Source of the DNA: an uncultured Lachnospiraceae bacterium
GTDB taxonomy: Bacteria; Bacillota; Clostridia; Lachnospirales; Lachnospiraceae
Reading direction: 5' to 3'
NCBI GenBank assembly: GCA_902780385.1
Contig: CACZFF010000002.1
Coordinates: forward strand, 29,851 to 93,850
Length of the DNA: 64,000 nucleotides
The notes under the pieces are model-generated. The model was not told the origin of the DNA. It searched no databases and saw nothing but the letters and a program-made list of their open reading frames with translations. Shown here one piece after another: positions 50,894 to 59,948 of the stretch. The first letter of the stretch is position 1. The number at the start of each line of letters is the position of its first letter. A program made the translations under genes and the position numbers.

Positions 50894-51763
50894 CTAGTCA
50901 TTATGAACTTCACCGTCCCCCAGATCCAGTTCATAGGGAGGGTGATTGTGTCTCTTATCCTCCGGAGGCATGGTCATATAGTCTCCGAAGCGCCTGGACA
51001 GATATGCGTCCACGTCCGCAGGTTCGCAGATCTCCTGTCCGGAGAATTCCATTCGCTGCACAGGGAAAATATCCTTCTTCTCGACAATGCTGATAAAAGG
51101 CCTGGGGTCATGCAGGTAGTTGGCCCGCTTTGTCTCCTGTCCGTTGTAGCAGCCGGAAACTCTCTTTGCATGCCGGTAGAGCCACCTGGGGGAAACATGC
51201 AGGACCCGCATTCCCTTGTGGACAACCTTGCAGGTGCCGGTCACTGCCTTTCCCAGGATGCCGCCGAAATAGAGGACGGGCTCATCCAGCCAGTAGAGAA
51301 TGAGCATCTTGCCCCAGAACCAGCTGCGCCATCCGTGGATCTTCATCAGGACCTCATTGTCCGGGATGTTGTCGAAGCAATAGATATCCAGGAAAATACC
51401 GAGATCGCCATCGATGTTCTTGAGGGCATCCTCCTTGAATTTTGTCCCCTTCCTGCACCACCTGGTGGTCATGAGTGGATAATTCTCCATGGTAGCGGCA
51501 TTGACGACCTTGTATTTTCTCCGCCATTTTTTCTGTCTGGCGATACGCAGGAATTTCTCATAGTCCTTGCGCAAAAGACCGACATCAATGTCGTCATCCC
51601 AGGGAATCATACCGTGATGGCGCACTGCCCCGATCGCGGTTCCCCCGCATCCGAAATAAGAAAGGCCGTTTTCGGTGCAGAGCTCATCAAAATCCCGGAG
51701 TATCTCCAGTTCGATCTGCTGCAGCCTGTGCAGTGTTTTCTCATCATATTCCTTATAGAGCAT
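50894..51763 (-). CDS. LicD family phosphotransferase
   Basis: 289 residues from ATG 51763 (AAGGAG upstream). The LicD core reads YFGCGGTAIGAVRHHGMIPWDDDIDVGLLRKDYEKF: the GT-like GG and the metal-binding DDDID motif are intact. LicD proteins transfer phosphocholine or other phospho-substituents from a CDP donor to teichoic acids or glycans. The adjacent cytidylyltransferase is the plausible donor-maker. The C-terminal half has no recognised domain. Confidence 0.93.
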   Translation of the reverse strand: MLYKEYDEKTLHRLQQIELEILRDFDELCTENGLSYFGCGGTAIGAVRHHGMIPWDDDIDVGLLRKDYEKFLRIARQKKWRRKYKVVNAATMENYPLMTTRWCRKGTKFKEDALKNIDGDLGIFLDIYCFDNIPDNEVLMKIHGWRSWFWGKMLILYWLDEPVLYFGGILGKAVTGTCKVVHKGMRVLHVSPRWLYRHAKRVSGCYNGQETKRANYLHDPRPFISIVEKKDIFPVQRMEFSGQEICEPADVDAYLSRRFGDYMTMPPEDKRHNHPPYELDLGDGEVHND

Positions 51764-51821
51764 ATGCAACTCCTTTTTCTCTTATGCCTTTATCCCTGAT
51801 ACCTTTATTGATGTGCCCTGA

Positions 51822-52730
51822 TCACACCTTGCCCATCAAAAACAGAAGCCGGATCATGAGATCCTCCGTGCGTTTGTCTCTGTATACACCTCTGTACAGG
51901 GCCTTCTTCAGGCGATGTCCCTCGTTGATATACAAAGAAAACACTTTTTTATCTTCCGGTGAGATGATATCCCCGTATGCCTGGTAAAACTCGCGGAAGC
52001 GGTCATAGATCCGGTCTCTGCCGGAGGACAGGAGGAATGTCCTGATCTGCCACACAAGGTGAGTCAGCCGGCTGCCTCCCTGCAGTTCCTGGGGGGAGGC
52101 GTTCTCGCCGTACCGCCTGTAACAGGCTGTGGGTTTCTCGTCCCATATTACCTTTCCGGCACAGCGGCAGTACAGATACACGATCTGGTCATGTACACAC
52201 AGGTCCAGAGGTTCCCTGTCCCGGATCCCCGCCGCGGCACATTCGTTGAAAACCTCCGTGAAACCGAACGTGTTCATGTCCCCGGTAGTGATGTACTTGA
52301 CCAGAGAATGTTTTTTAAAAGCATTCCGGTTGGGATTTCCGGGATTGCAGTCGGCATCTCCCCAAAAGAAATCGCCGATATAAATCGCGGGCGTATTCTC
52401 ATCAAAGCGGTCCAGGGCCTTGACAGCCCGGCTGATCTTATCCGGCATCCAGTGATCGTCCTGGTCACAGTAGGCGTAATAATCCGCCCCGCGGCAGTTG
52501 GATAAAAGCCAGGCGAAGCTTCTTCGGTATCCGACATTTTCACCCTCATAGAGTTTCACATTCGGACGGTCCGTAAACCTGCGTATGACATCCACCGTCC
52601 CGTCACTGGATCCGTCATCCCTTATATGTATCTTGACCGCAGGGTAATCCTGCGCGAGCAGGCTTTCGATCTGCTCCGCAATGAACTTCTCCCCATTATA
52701 TGAGGAAAGCAGTATATTCACAGTTTTCAT
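51822..52730 (-). CDS. GT2 family glycosyltransferase (rhamnosyltransferase-like)
   Basis: 302 residues. VNILLSSYNGEKFIAEQIESLL, IRDDGSSDGT and AYCDQDDHWMPDKI are the usual GT2 metal and donor motifs. The first strand resembles RfbF/RgpB-type rhamnosyltransferases, which suits the dTDP-rhamnose genes nearby. TAGGAGG precedes the ATG. Two duplicated promoter-like units lie immediately upstream. It is the first cytoplasmic transferase of the second arm. Confidence 0.9.
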   Translation of the reverse strand: MKTVNILLSSYNGEKFIAEQIESLLAQDYPAVKIHIRDDGSSDGTVDVIRRFTDRPNVKLYEGENVGYRRSFAWLLSNCRGADYYAYCDQDDHWMPDKISRAVKALDRFDENTPAIYIGDFFWGDADCNPGNPNRNAFKKHSLVKYITTGDMNTFGFTEVFNECAAAGIRDREPLDLCVHDQIVYLYCRCAGKVIWDEKPTACYRRYGENASPQELQGGSRLTHLVWQIRTFLLSSGRDRIYDRFREFYQAYGDIISPEDKKVFSLYINEGHRLKKALYRGVYRDKRTEDLMIRLLFLMGKV

Positions 52731-52747
52731 GACAGCCTCCTAGTCGG

Positions 52748-52836
52748 GATGCCCGGGTCCATGCAGAATATGGATTATATCATAAAGGCCTGCCCTGAGA
52801 TGCCCGGACGCACGCAGAACCAGTATTATATCATAT
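52748..52836 (-). repeat. Direct repeat carrying two extended -10 promoters
   Basis: A 37-bp segment starting GATGCCCGG and ending ATTATATCATA occurs at 52748-52784 and again at 52799-52836 (about 31 of 37 bases identical, 51-bp offset). On the minus strand each gives TATGATATAAT, an extended -10 (TGA plus TATAAT). Transcription would lead into the GT2-LicD-IspD-epimerase-flippase genes. The rest of this 213-bp gap shows no gene. Confidence 0.65.
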
Positions 52837-52943
52837 GCAATCCATGGTGTTAAGGTCAAAAGGCGGTTAGTGTTATATCGTCTCGTCAAGCTGCACAAAC
52901 GCCTTGGGCACGCTCTCGCTCTACCCTCGCTGGCAGCTGTCTC

Positions 52944-55900
52944 TCAGACAGGTGCCAGATAGGCCAGCAGGATCTCACAGAAAGTCACGGCCAGGAGAAA
53001 ATCTGCCGTATACAAAATGGCAGTATCCCCGATCCCGTCTCTGCGGACCAGGCCGTTTTCCGCCGCCAGAAGAGGCAGAATGGCGATCGGCAGGAAATAT
53101 CGTCCCTGCAGGCCGTCAATATAAGCCATATCCTTTTCCGTAAATGCCAGCAGCATGGACAGGAAGATCAGTGACACACTCCCCGCCGTAAGGAACAGGA
53201 TCCAGACTCTTCCCGCAAGCGCCACATGGTTTTTGTCAGCGGGGTCCTCCTGTCCCGGACGGGAGCAGGATCTGCGCAGGATACCCAGTATGGCAAGCCC
53301 TATAAAGGCATAAACGATATACCATCTCTGTGAGAGGTTTTTTCCGACCAGTTCGCCCACCAGTCCGTCACCGCGCATAGTGATCGTATTGATATATATG
53401 CGGACCAGCTTGACAGGGGATTGGATAAAATCAGACAGGGTATAGAGTTTTCTGGTGCCGAAGGCAACAGTTGCCGCCCCGGATTCTCTCCCGAACATAG
53501 TCAGCAGCCTTGCGATATATTTTCCCAGAAACAGAAAAGCTGCTCCTCCGACGGACGCGAGGCTGACAGCCAGCCAGCCTTTCTGCATCTTTCTGCCCCT
53601 GCCGGCTCTCGCGGCCGGGATCAGGAAGGCCATTCCCAGGACAGGCAGATAAGTACCGCCCTTGCAGGAAGCCACATACAGACCTGTCAGAAGAAGCACG
53701 AGCAGATCCGAGATACTTACATTCTCATCGTAAGCTGCAGCCAGACACAGGGAAATAAAGAGGAAAGTGCCCGCAGCCACCATGCCGTCATAGGAACATG
53801 AGGCCATCTGCTGCAGAGTCTTGGGAAACAGACCGATCACCGCCAAAGCTGACGCCCCGTAGGGCATACGGCGGATCGCCAGATACATGATCCATGCGCA
53901 TACGATCAGATTGAGCCAGCGGGCCGCCATGACCATTGTGATCATGTTCCTTCCCAGGATCCTCGCAGCGGAAAAGCCGATCGCTGCGGGAAGGTAGCAC
54001 AGGATGGATGCATTCGGAAGGGCATTTCTGGTAAAGGCAGGTGTCAATTCTCTTCCGGAAGGGATCCTGACCCCTGACGACCCCTCTGATCTGTCCCCGC
54101 CTTCGCTGTGATCCGTATCCGCGGACATAGCTGCCCCGTTCTGCGGAGCCGCTTTGAAGAGATCTTCATGCACAGCCCGGTAGCGTTCTGCAGTCACGGG
54201 CATTGTGTTGGCGATGGAAGAATCTATGTCGCACGCCCGTCTCAGAATACGCATGGGTCCCGGTATATCCCTGATCTCAAGGATCCGGTTGGAAAGGATA
54301 TAGACCGTGTCGATATGTGTCCTCTCATCGGAAACAGTATAGGCCGGGGTGAGGAAACTGAAGATCATCCCCATGCACAGGGCGCTCACCAGATACATGG
54401 CAGCCACCTGCCTTGATACATTGATCTGCGGGCGGGCAAACCGATGCGCTGCATAATACAGACCGGCCAGCATGAACAGGATCAGCACACAGATGCGGCA
54501 GTACATACCTGTAATAAAGCCGTTGCATTGATAAGTGCCCATCAGGCAGAGTTCCGAGGGCAGCACCTCCTGATCAGAGGAGGAAATACTGCTGTAGCCT
54601 GCCCTGCCGGTTCTGATCTCCCCGTTTGTGTCGGAAGCAGCAAGCAGGTAGATGCTTTCCTGATCGCTTCCCTTTTCCGGCACCGAGATCTCCAGAACAA
54701 ATCTTTTTCCTCTTGCTTCGAGGACCGGGCTGTCCAGAGGCAGCACGAAGCTTTCGTCCGCCGCAGTCAGAATGGTCTTATCCGTTATATCTTTCGAAAG
54801 CAGTGAGCTGACTTTTTTCAGGTCTTTTACCGTTCCGGAGCCGGATGTCAGTTCGGCCGTACCCGACTCATCCAGAAGCTTCCATTCCAGCACAGTGTCG
54901 GCACAGGCCGCTTTTTTCACCGATGCGATCTTCTGACCCTCCTCCTGCACCAGCCGGACACCGATCCCGGAAAGGCTGTCTTCTCCCGCGATCACACTCT
55001 GGCGAAGGATCATTCCCGGTTCAAGTGCGATCACATCCTCATTCCTGCTGCCTCCGGTCATCAGATCTCCCGCGCAGGCCGCTGCGGTCTTTTTGATCAC
55101 ATGCACATAGGTATACAGCATCAGGAAGCCGATAAACAAAAACAGCACTGCCGGCACAGCCAGCTGCCTGACCCTCAGACGGGGCATGCTGTCGGTGCCG
55201 GTCCTCCCGGCTTTATTGTCCGCGGGAGAAAAACCACCCTGTTCCGGAAGAACTTCCTGCCGTCTCGAGTGAAAAAGCGGCAGTCTTCTCTCCCCGTACA
55301 GAAGCATGCAGCCTAATACCGCAAGTATCTCCAGTACGTAATACAAGATCGGCATGACGGGATTCCACTTCTTTTTCTCATAGTACAATCTGGCAAAAGG
55401 CCTGTCTTTTCCCTTTTCCGCTCCGCCTCCCGCAATGAGAAGGCCGTTTCGCGTCAGTCCGGATGCGGAAAACCGGATCTCCAGTTCCTGCGGCAGCAGC
55501 TGTGTCACGGGCTCGGATAAGGCGATATAGACCGCTGTCTCATCATTCGGGTAGGGAGTCTGGTTTTTCAAAGCCAGCGTCCCGCTGCCAACGACTTCCC
55601 CCGTCCCGATCCTGACGATCTCGACCGATACGGTCTCATCCGTATACTTGAGTAAGTGCGAGTTCGAATAGCCCAAAAGCTCCGCGCCGCGCAGGCGTGG
55701 CTTTTTGCCGATTCCCTTCGCGGCCCGGTCCTCATCGTCCTGCTCCGATGACGCCCGCATCACCAGGGGTGTGTCATCCTTAAGCTCGATCCCCGCAGTC
55801 CCCGCAGATTCCTCTGCATCCTCCGCAGGAAAAAGATCTGCCGATACCCATGAATATTCCGTGCAGTGGAAAAGATTCCATAGCAGAGCTGCTGTGAAGA

Positions 55901-55970
55901 CAATAAAACAGGCGAGAAAGAAAGATCCCGGTTTTATAATTCGATTCTTTTTGTTATTTACTGTTTTCAT
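52944..55970 (-). CDS. Large DUF2142 membrane protein, second copy
   Basis: 1008 residues. One N-terminal helix (about 14-34), an extracytoplasmic region (about 40-205), a helix pair, a second extracytoplasmic beta-rich region (about 310-480) and about eleven C-terminal helices. TVSDERTHIDTVYILSNRILE is the DUF2142 core motif (Asp/Glu/His). The layout parallels the 945-residue protein at 36972-39809, with longer linkers rich in Glu, Ser and Gly. The start overlaps the lipid kinase stop by 4 bases (ATGA), so the two are coupled. It is probably a GT-C-like enzyme; the substrate is unknown. Confidence 0.82.
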   Translation of the reverse strand: MKTVNNKKNRIIKPGSFFLACFIVFTAALLWNLFHCTEYSWVSADLFPAEDAEESAGTAGIELKDDTPLVMRASSEQDDEDRAAKGIGKKPRLRGAELLGYSNSHLLKYTDETVSVEIVRIGTGEVVGSGTLALKNQTPYPNDETAVYIALSEPVTQLLPQELEIRFSASGLTRNGLLIAGGGAEKGKDRPFARLYYEKKKWNPVMPILYYVLEILAVLGCMLLYGERRLPLFHSRRQEVLPEQGGFSPADNKAGRTGTDSMPRLRVRQLAVPAVLFLFIGFLMLYTYVHVIKKTAAACAGDLMTGGSRNEDVIALEPGMILRQSVIAGEDSLSGIGVRLVQEEGQKIASVKKAACADTVLEWKLLDESGTAELTSGSGTVKDLKKVSSLLSKDITDKTILTAADESFVLPLDSPVLEARGKRFVLEISVPEKGSDQESIYLLAASDTNGEIRTGRAGYSSISSSDQEVLPSELCLMGTYQCNGFITGMYCRICVLILFMLAGLYYAAHRFARPQINVSRQVAAMYLVSALCMGMIFSFLTPAYTVSDERTHIDTVYILSNRILEIRDIPGPMRILRRACDIDSSIANTMPVTAERYRAVHEDLFKAAPQNGAAMSADTDHSEGGDRSEGSSGVRIPSGRELTPAFTRNALPNASILCYLPAAIGFSAARILGRNMITMVMAARWLNLIVCAWIMYLAIRRMPYGASALAVIGLFPKTLQQMASCSYDGMVAAGTFLFISLCLAAAYDENVSISDLLVLLLTGLYVASCKGGTYLPVLGMAFLIPAARAGRGRKMQKGWLAVSLASVGGAAFLFLGKYIARLLTMFGRESGAATVAFGTRKLYTLSDFIQSPVKLVRIYINTITMRGDGLVGELVGKNLSQRWYIVYAFIGLAILGILRRSCSRPGQEDPADKNHVALAGRVWILFLTAGSVSLIFLSMLLAFTEKDMAYIDGLQGRYFLPIAILPLLAAENGLVRRDGIGDTAILYTADFLLAVTFCEILLAYLAPV

Positions 55971-56953
55971 AACTGTCTCTGAATACCGTTATCACTCACG
56001 TATTCTTCAGGAACCAGGATCCGGAGCTGTCTGGGATAGTTTCTGAGTGTCACTTCCTTGTGTGAACCCGCATACTCTCCATCCCTCGTCCATGCAATGG
56101 TCTCTTCGCAGCTCAAAACCACCTTTGCGGTTTTAAACGTAATGACCATTTCAGACTGCATGGCAGGATTACCGATCGCCATAATGATCTCGCTCATCTC
56201 CAGGGGGTTCTTGGGCATCCTGACCAGGGTAACCTCAAAAAGACCGTCCTGAAGATCCACTTTGCTGCCGGTAATATTGGAAAAACCTCCGATCGAGCGG
56301 GAGTTCGTGATCATACCGTAGGCAAACTCACCCTCAAACTCTTTCTCATCGGACTTCACATGAATACGATAGGCGCGCATATTTCCCAGCTCTGTCATCC
56401 CCTGCAGGATATAGGCCAGGTGCCCCAGCTGATTCTTCAGTTCCTGGGGTGTCGAATAAGACGTGCCCGTGAAAAGTCCGAATGCTGCGACATATGTGAA
56501 GTAGTCACTTTCGTTGAACAAGCCCAAATCACAGCGGAAAATTCTGCCGTTTGCCACAACCTCGGCCGCCTTGACCATATCCGAAGGGATATGGAGGCTG
56601 GACGCAAAGTCATTGGTCGTGCCGGCCGGAATATAGCCGATGGGGATAAAAGGCTTTTCGGGATTCTCCATCATGCCGCTCACGACCTCATCCAGCGTAC
56701 CGTCTCCGCCCGCGCAGACCACATACAGGTAATCATCCCTCCGTTCCCTTACGACACGCCTTGCATCTCCCCGTGCCCGCGTGGGATAACAGACAACCTT
56801 ATACTCCGCTCTCGAGAGGATATCAAGAATATCCACCATATAATTCCTGATCTGAGAACGTCCTGCAACCGGATTAAAGACAAACAGAATTTTCTTCCAG
56901 GGGTTAATAAGCCTGTCCGATGCCGCTGCCGGCATTTTCATTTCATCATTCAT
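55967..56953 (-). CDS. Diacylglycerol kinase-like lipid kinase (YegS/BmrU family)
   Basis: 328 residues. The catalytic domain has VFNPVAGRSQ, the CAGGDGTLDEVVSG nucleotide motif and IGYIPAGTTNDFASSL. The second domain is a beta-rich DAGK C-domain, ending in RILVPEEYV. It phosphorylates a lipid such as diacylglycerol or undecaprenol. Its coupling to a DUF2142 gene suggests recycling of lipid carrier or a lipid anchor for a surface polymer. GAAGAG precedes the ATG. It is the first gene of the second arm. Confidence 0.92.
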   Translation of the reverse strand: MNDEMKMPAAASDRLINPWKKILFVFNPVAGRSQIRNYMVDILDILSRAEYKVVCYPTRARGDARRVVRERRDDYLYVVCAGGDGTLDEVVSGMMENPEKPFIPIGYIPAGTTNDFASSLHIPSDMVKAAEVVANGRIFRCDLGLFNESDYFTYVAAFGLFTGTSYSTPQELKNQLGHLAYILQGMTELGNMRAYRIHVKSDEKEFEGEFAYGMITNSRSIGGFSNITGSKVDLQDGLFEVTLVRMPKNPLEMSEIIMAIGNPAMQSEMVITFKTAKVVLSCEETIAWTRDGEYAGSHKEVTLRNYPRQLRILVPEEYVSDNGIQRQL

Positions 56954-57137
56954 AGCAATACTCTTCTTTATACAAGCAGAAATTAATCGTAATTAAGTGA
57001 AGCAGTAAGATTATGTAAAATTGCGGCCATAATTATTAAGATTATAGCATAAACGCAGAATATAGTCCTGTGGTAGAGTGTTTTTATCACAAAAAGCAGG
57101 CTAATAGTCCCTTCCCAATCCATTTGTGTACATTTTG

Positions 57138-57166
57138 TTTACATCTCGTAATAAAAATGTTAAAAT
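57138..57166 (+). promoter_or_regulatory. Promoter of the GH114-like gene
   Basis: TTTACA (57138-57143), a 17-bp spacer and TAAAAT (57161-57166), 69 bp before the ATG. Confidence 0.6.
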
Positions 57167-57234
57167 TAAATATACCTACGAGACAAAACAAATCTGCATC
57201 AAAGAGATGCCAACAAAAAAGGAGGGGTTCCAAG

Positions 57235-58101
57235 ATGAAAGAACAAAGAAGCACCGCCTTCAAGTCCCGTATTTCAAGGCGGATCACTGCCCTGCTTCTT
57301 GCAGCGGCGCTTTCCGTGCTCAGTGTCATACCGGTTTCGACCGTGCCCGCCCAGGCGGCTTCCACCACAACCTGGGGTGTATTTATCGGAACAAATCTGC
57401 ACGGAAACACTTCAAAAGTCAAAAACTACAAATCGATCGTTATTGACGCGCAGAGCTACACCAAAGCAGAGATCAAAAAACTCAAATCCGGCGGACGCAA
57501 GGTCTACACATATCTGAGTATCGGATCTGTTGCCAAGTACCGTTCCTACTACAAACGTTTCAAGAAATATACTCTGGGCAATTACGACAACTGGCCCGGA
57601 GAGAAATGGGTCGATGTCTCCAAGACAGCATGGCAGAATTTCATCGTCAATGAACTTGTGCCCAACCTTCGTAAAAAAGGTGTCGACGGCTTATGGGTGG
57701 ACAACACCGATGTATATTATGAGTATCATCGCACCTCCATTCTGAACGGACTTGTGTCCATGCTCACCAAGCTCCACAACAAGAAGATTCCGATCATCAT
57801 CAACGGCGGCGATGTATTTGTCTCCAAGATCATCAGCATGGGCAAGTCCAAGATCATCGACGGCGTCATGCAGGAAGAAGTCCTGACCAGGATCACCGGC
57901 TACAGCTCCAACAGGTTCTCGCGCCAGACAAAGGCAGACCGCACCTACTATGAAGCTTATCTCAAGAGAGTCAAAAAAGCCGGCCGTTCCATTGCCCTTC
58001 TGGAGTACACCAAGAGCTCCAGTATGCGAAAGGAGATCATCAACTACTGCAAAAAGCACGGGTACTCCTACTACATATCCAACAACGTGGATCTGAAGTA
58101 G
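57235..58101 (+). CDS. Secreted GH114-like (endo-alpha-1,4-polygalactosaminidase family) protein
   Basis: 288 residues from ATG 57235, which follows GGAGGGG; a longer in-frame start would bury the signal peptide. The signal peptide has a basic start, hydrophobic core (ITALLLAAALSVLSVIPV) and cleavage near AQA-AS (about 41). The TIM-barrel domain has VIDAQSYTKAEIKKLK, YTYLSIGSVAKYRSYY, GEKWVDVS and KGVDGLWVDNTDVYYEY, the last holding the conserved Asp residues. The family acts on galactosamine-containing polymers such as Pel. It is a single-gene plus-strand unit close to the polysaccharide genes. Confidence 0.87.
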   Translation: MKEQRSTAFKSRISRRITALLLAAALSVLSVIPVSTVPAQAASTTTWGVFIGTNLHGNTSKVKNYKSIVIDAQSYTKAEIKKLKSGGRKVYTYLSIGSVAKYRSYYKRFKKYTLGNYDNWPGEKWVDVSKTAWQNFIVNELVPNLRKKGVDGLWVDNTDVYYEYHRTSILNGLVSMLTKLHNKKIPIIINGGDVFVSKIISMGKSKIIDGVMQEEVLTRITGYSSNRFSRQTKADRTYYEAYLKRVKKAGRSIALLEYTKSSSMRKEIINYCKKHGYSYYISNNVDLK

Positions 58102-58222
58102 CTCTTACCCTTGTAAAAGCCCTTTCCCATCCGGACAGGCCTTTACCGTTCACTAATGCAGCTTCTGCAGGATGATCGTTCCGGGACATGCCCGGGGAAA
58201 AAAACGTAGATCCCGACACAAC

Positions 58223-58280
58223 GCCCCGTGTCTCTGTAATGCCCAGGTTCGGCATAAGCAGTGACACGGGGCATTTTTTA
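58223..58280 (+). terminator. Terminator of the GH114-like gene
   Basis: GCCCCGTGTC (58223-58232) and GACACGGGGC (58263-58272) pair perfectly, followed by ATTTTTTATT. A smaller TGCC/GGCA stem lies inside the loop. It lies about 120 bp after the stop codon. Confidence 0.8.
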
Positions 58281-58318
58281 TTGCCCGCCCGGCGCCTGTA
58301 AGCCGGAGTGTTTTCTGT

Positions 58319-58360
58319 CTGTTGGTTCATGGCTGTTGGTGCATGTCTGTTGGTTCAGTT
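58319..58360. repeat. Three 14-bp tandem repeats
   Basis: CTGTTGGTTCATGG, CTGTTGGTGCATGT and CTGTTGGTTCAGTT are contiguous. They lie between the GH114 terminator and the convergent Nudix terminator. Confidence 0.8.
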
Positions 58361-58367
58361 CAGAGGC

Positions 58368-58402
58368 AAAAAAAACCGGAGCAGAGGTATTCTGCTCCGG
58401 TT
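58368..58402 (-). terminator. Terminator of the Nudix genes
   Basis: AACCGGAGCAGA (58374-58385) pairs exactly with TCTGCTCCGGTT (58391-58402). On the minus strand eight Ts follow. Confidence 0.9.
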
Positions 58403-58437
58403 ACAATTACCGATACTATAAAACAATATCCCGGGAT

Positions 58438-59178
58438 CTACTGCCGATTCTGTAAATCCTGTATATCTGTGCCCTCCCGCAGCAGAAGCGCCAGGGAATG
58501 GGTCACACGGGCCGTGACGCCCCAGAGAACAGGCATTTTCTGCGTCCGCGGCACTTCAAAAAGAGAAAGTTCCGTCTGCAGGCCAGGATAAAAAGGAACC
58601 GAGTAAAACTGTTCCCTCCAGCGGTAATCACGGCCGCCGGGGACATATTCGTAGGGAAAATCCTCAGGCATCTTCCTCTCAAGATCGATCCTGTAGATTT
58701 CCGGATCATTTGCAAGGATCCAGTCCAGAGGCTGGGTAAACACCGCATCCACTTCCGCGCAGGACCGCGTCCCCTCATAATCGTGAAGAAGGGCAATGTA
58801 GGTAAAAAGCGGAATGGTGCCCGGCCCGATGGTATCATCGAGCGCACCCACGATTTCAATCCTGCCGCGGTCAATGCACAATTCTTCCGTTGCCTCCCGG
58901 ACCGCCGTCTCCAGAGGGGTTTCTCCGGCCTCGATCCGGCCCCCGGGAAAACAGATCTCTCCGGGCTGTGACCGGAGCTTCGCGGCACGGATTTCATATA
59001 ATACATGATATGCCCCGTCCCGGATCAGGAAAGGGATCAGAACCGCGGAACTCCCACGGGGATATGCGCGGTCTTTTCTCTCCCGCGCCTCCCGGATCCA
59101 CGACCGCAGGTTTTCCCCGCAAGCGGCTCCGGGACTTTTCCGGGCCGCCCCGGCAGCCAAATCCCGATAATCCATCAT
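58438..59178 (-). CDS. Nudix hydrolase, CoA pyrophosphatase-like
   Basis: 246 residues from ATG 59178 (AAAGG upstream); a GTG 9 bases earlier is possible. The Nudix box is GGRIEAGETPLETAVREATEEL. The upstream LRSQPGEICFPGGR matches the CoA-specific UPF0035 signature (LRxxPGExxFPGG). It probably cleaves CoA or acyl-CoA to 4'-phosphopantetheine and 3',5'-ADP. The N-terminal 35 residues and a C-terminal tail are not conserved. It lies about 110 bp after a second Nudix gene, with a degenerate tandem repeat in the gap. Confidence 0.88.
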   Translation of the reverse strand: MMDYRDLAAGAARKSPGAACGENLRSWIREARERKDRAYPRGSSAVLIPFLIRDGAYHVLYEIRAAKLRSQPGEICFPGGRIEAGETPLETAVREATEELCIDRGRIEIVGALDDTIGPGTIPLFTYIALLHDYEGTRSCAEVDAVFTQPLDWILANDPEIYRIDLERKMPEDFPYEYVPGGRDYRWREQFYSVPFYPGLQTELSLFEVPRTQKMPVLWGVTARVTHSLALLLREGTDIQDLQNRQ

Positions 59179-59297
59179 TTTGTACACCTTTCAATAAACG
59201 ATCGGTTTTTATTCCTTCAGGTAACGATCTCAGTAACCGGTCTGTTTTAGTGCCTTCCAAATAAACGCTTTCAGAAATCGATCGTGTTTTATGCCTT
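59179..59297 (-). repeat. Degenerate 40-bp tandem repeat spanning a stop codon
   Basis: On the minus strand three units begin CTGAAGGCATAAAACACGAT, TGGAAGGCACTAAAACAGAC and CTGAAGGAATAAAAACCGAT, with a period of about 40 bases. The first unit contains the last codons and stop (AAG GCA TAA) of the 202-residue Nudix gene; the third runs up to the ribosome site of the next gene. Confidence 0.8.
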
Positions 59298-59897
59298 CAG
59301 GAAACCAAAGGGCTCCTCATCCACCAGGAAGTGCATGAGCTGATAGGCAGTCATGAGTGCCACGCGCTCCTCCTTGAGGATCCTGCGCACCTCATCCCGG
59401 TCGGCAAGGATGATCTGAATGTCCTCACCCTCCTCGAGATATTTGCGGCTGGGTTCTCCGGAGCAATGGCCGTAGACCATACAGCAGGATTCATCTGTCA
59501 GACCGGCTGTCGTATAACGAGCCGCCTCAAACATCTGGTCCGCTTCGATCGGATCGAACTTAAGCCCCGTCTCCTCATGCATTTCGCGCACTGCCGCGGC
59601 GCGGTAGTCCTCACCCCTGTCGACAAGGCCGGCCGGAAACTCATAGATATAGCATCCGAGAGGAATGCGGAACTGACGGATCAGGACAACGCGGTCCTCT
59701 TTTTCCCCGTACAGGCCATACATGATGACACCGTCGGGATCATTTTTCCCGCTGACAGCTTTGAGGTCTTCATCCTTTGCGGCGCGTGAAGCCACAAAAT
59801 ACCGGAATTCATGTCCCACCTTATTGGTTCCCCTATATTCAAACATGTTGAGGAACTTGTTCTGTGTCTGTCTGATAACTTCTTTGATCTCGATCAT
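59289..59897 (-). CDS. Nudix hydrolase, ADP-ribose pyrophosphatase-like
   Basis: 202 residues. The Nudix box is GLVDRGEDYRAAAVREMHEETG, preceded by VVLIRQFRIPLGCYIYEFPAG as in NudF-type ADP-ribose/ADP-sugar pyrophosphatases. A conserved extended C-terminal helix contains VALMTAYQLMHFL. It hydrolyses ADP-ribose or a similar nucleotide sugar. Its stop codon is embedded in a degenerate tandem repeat. It is the first of two Nudix genes in one run, 51 bp after the L,D-transpeptidase gene. Confidence 0.88.
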   Translation of the reverse strand: MIEIKEVIRQTQNKFLNMFEYRGTNKVGHEFRYFVASRAAKDEDLKAVSGKNDPDGVIMYGLYGEKEDRVVLIRQFRIPLGCYIYEFPAGLVDRGEDYRAAAVREMHEETGLKFDPIEADQMFEAARYTTAGLTDESCCMVYGHCSGEPSRKYLEEGEDIQIILADRDEVRRILKEERVALMTAYQLMHFLVDEEPFGFLKA

Positions 59898-59948
59898 TCT
59901 GATCTTCTCCTTCCCGGACTCTTGTTCACACTGCCATATGCCGCAGTC

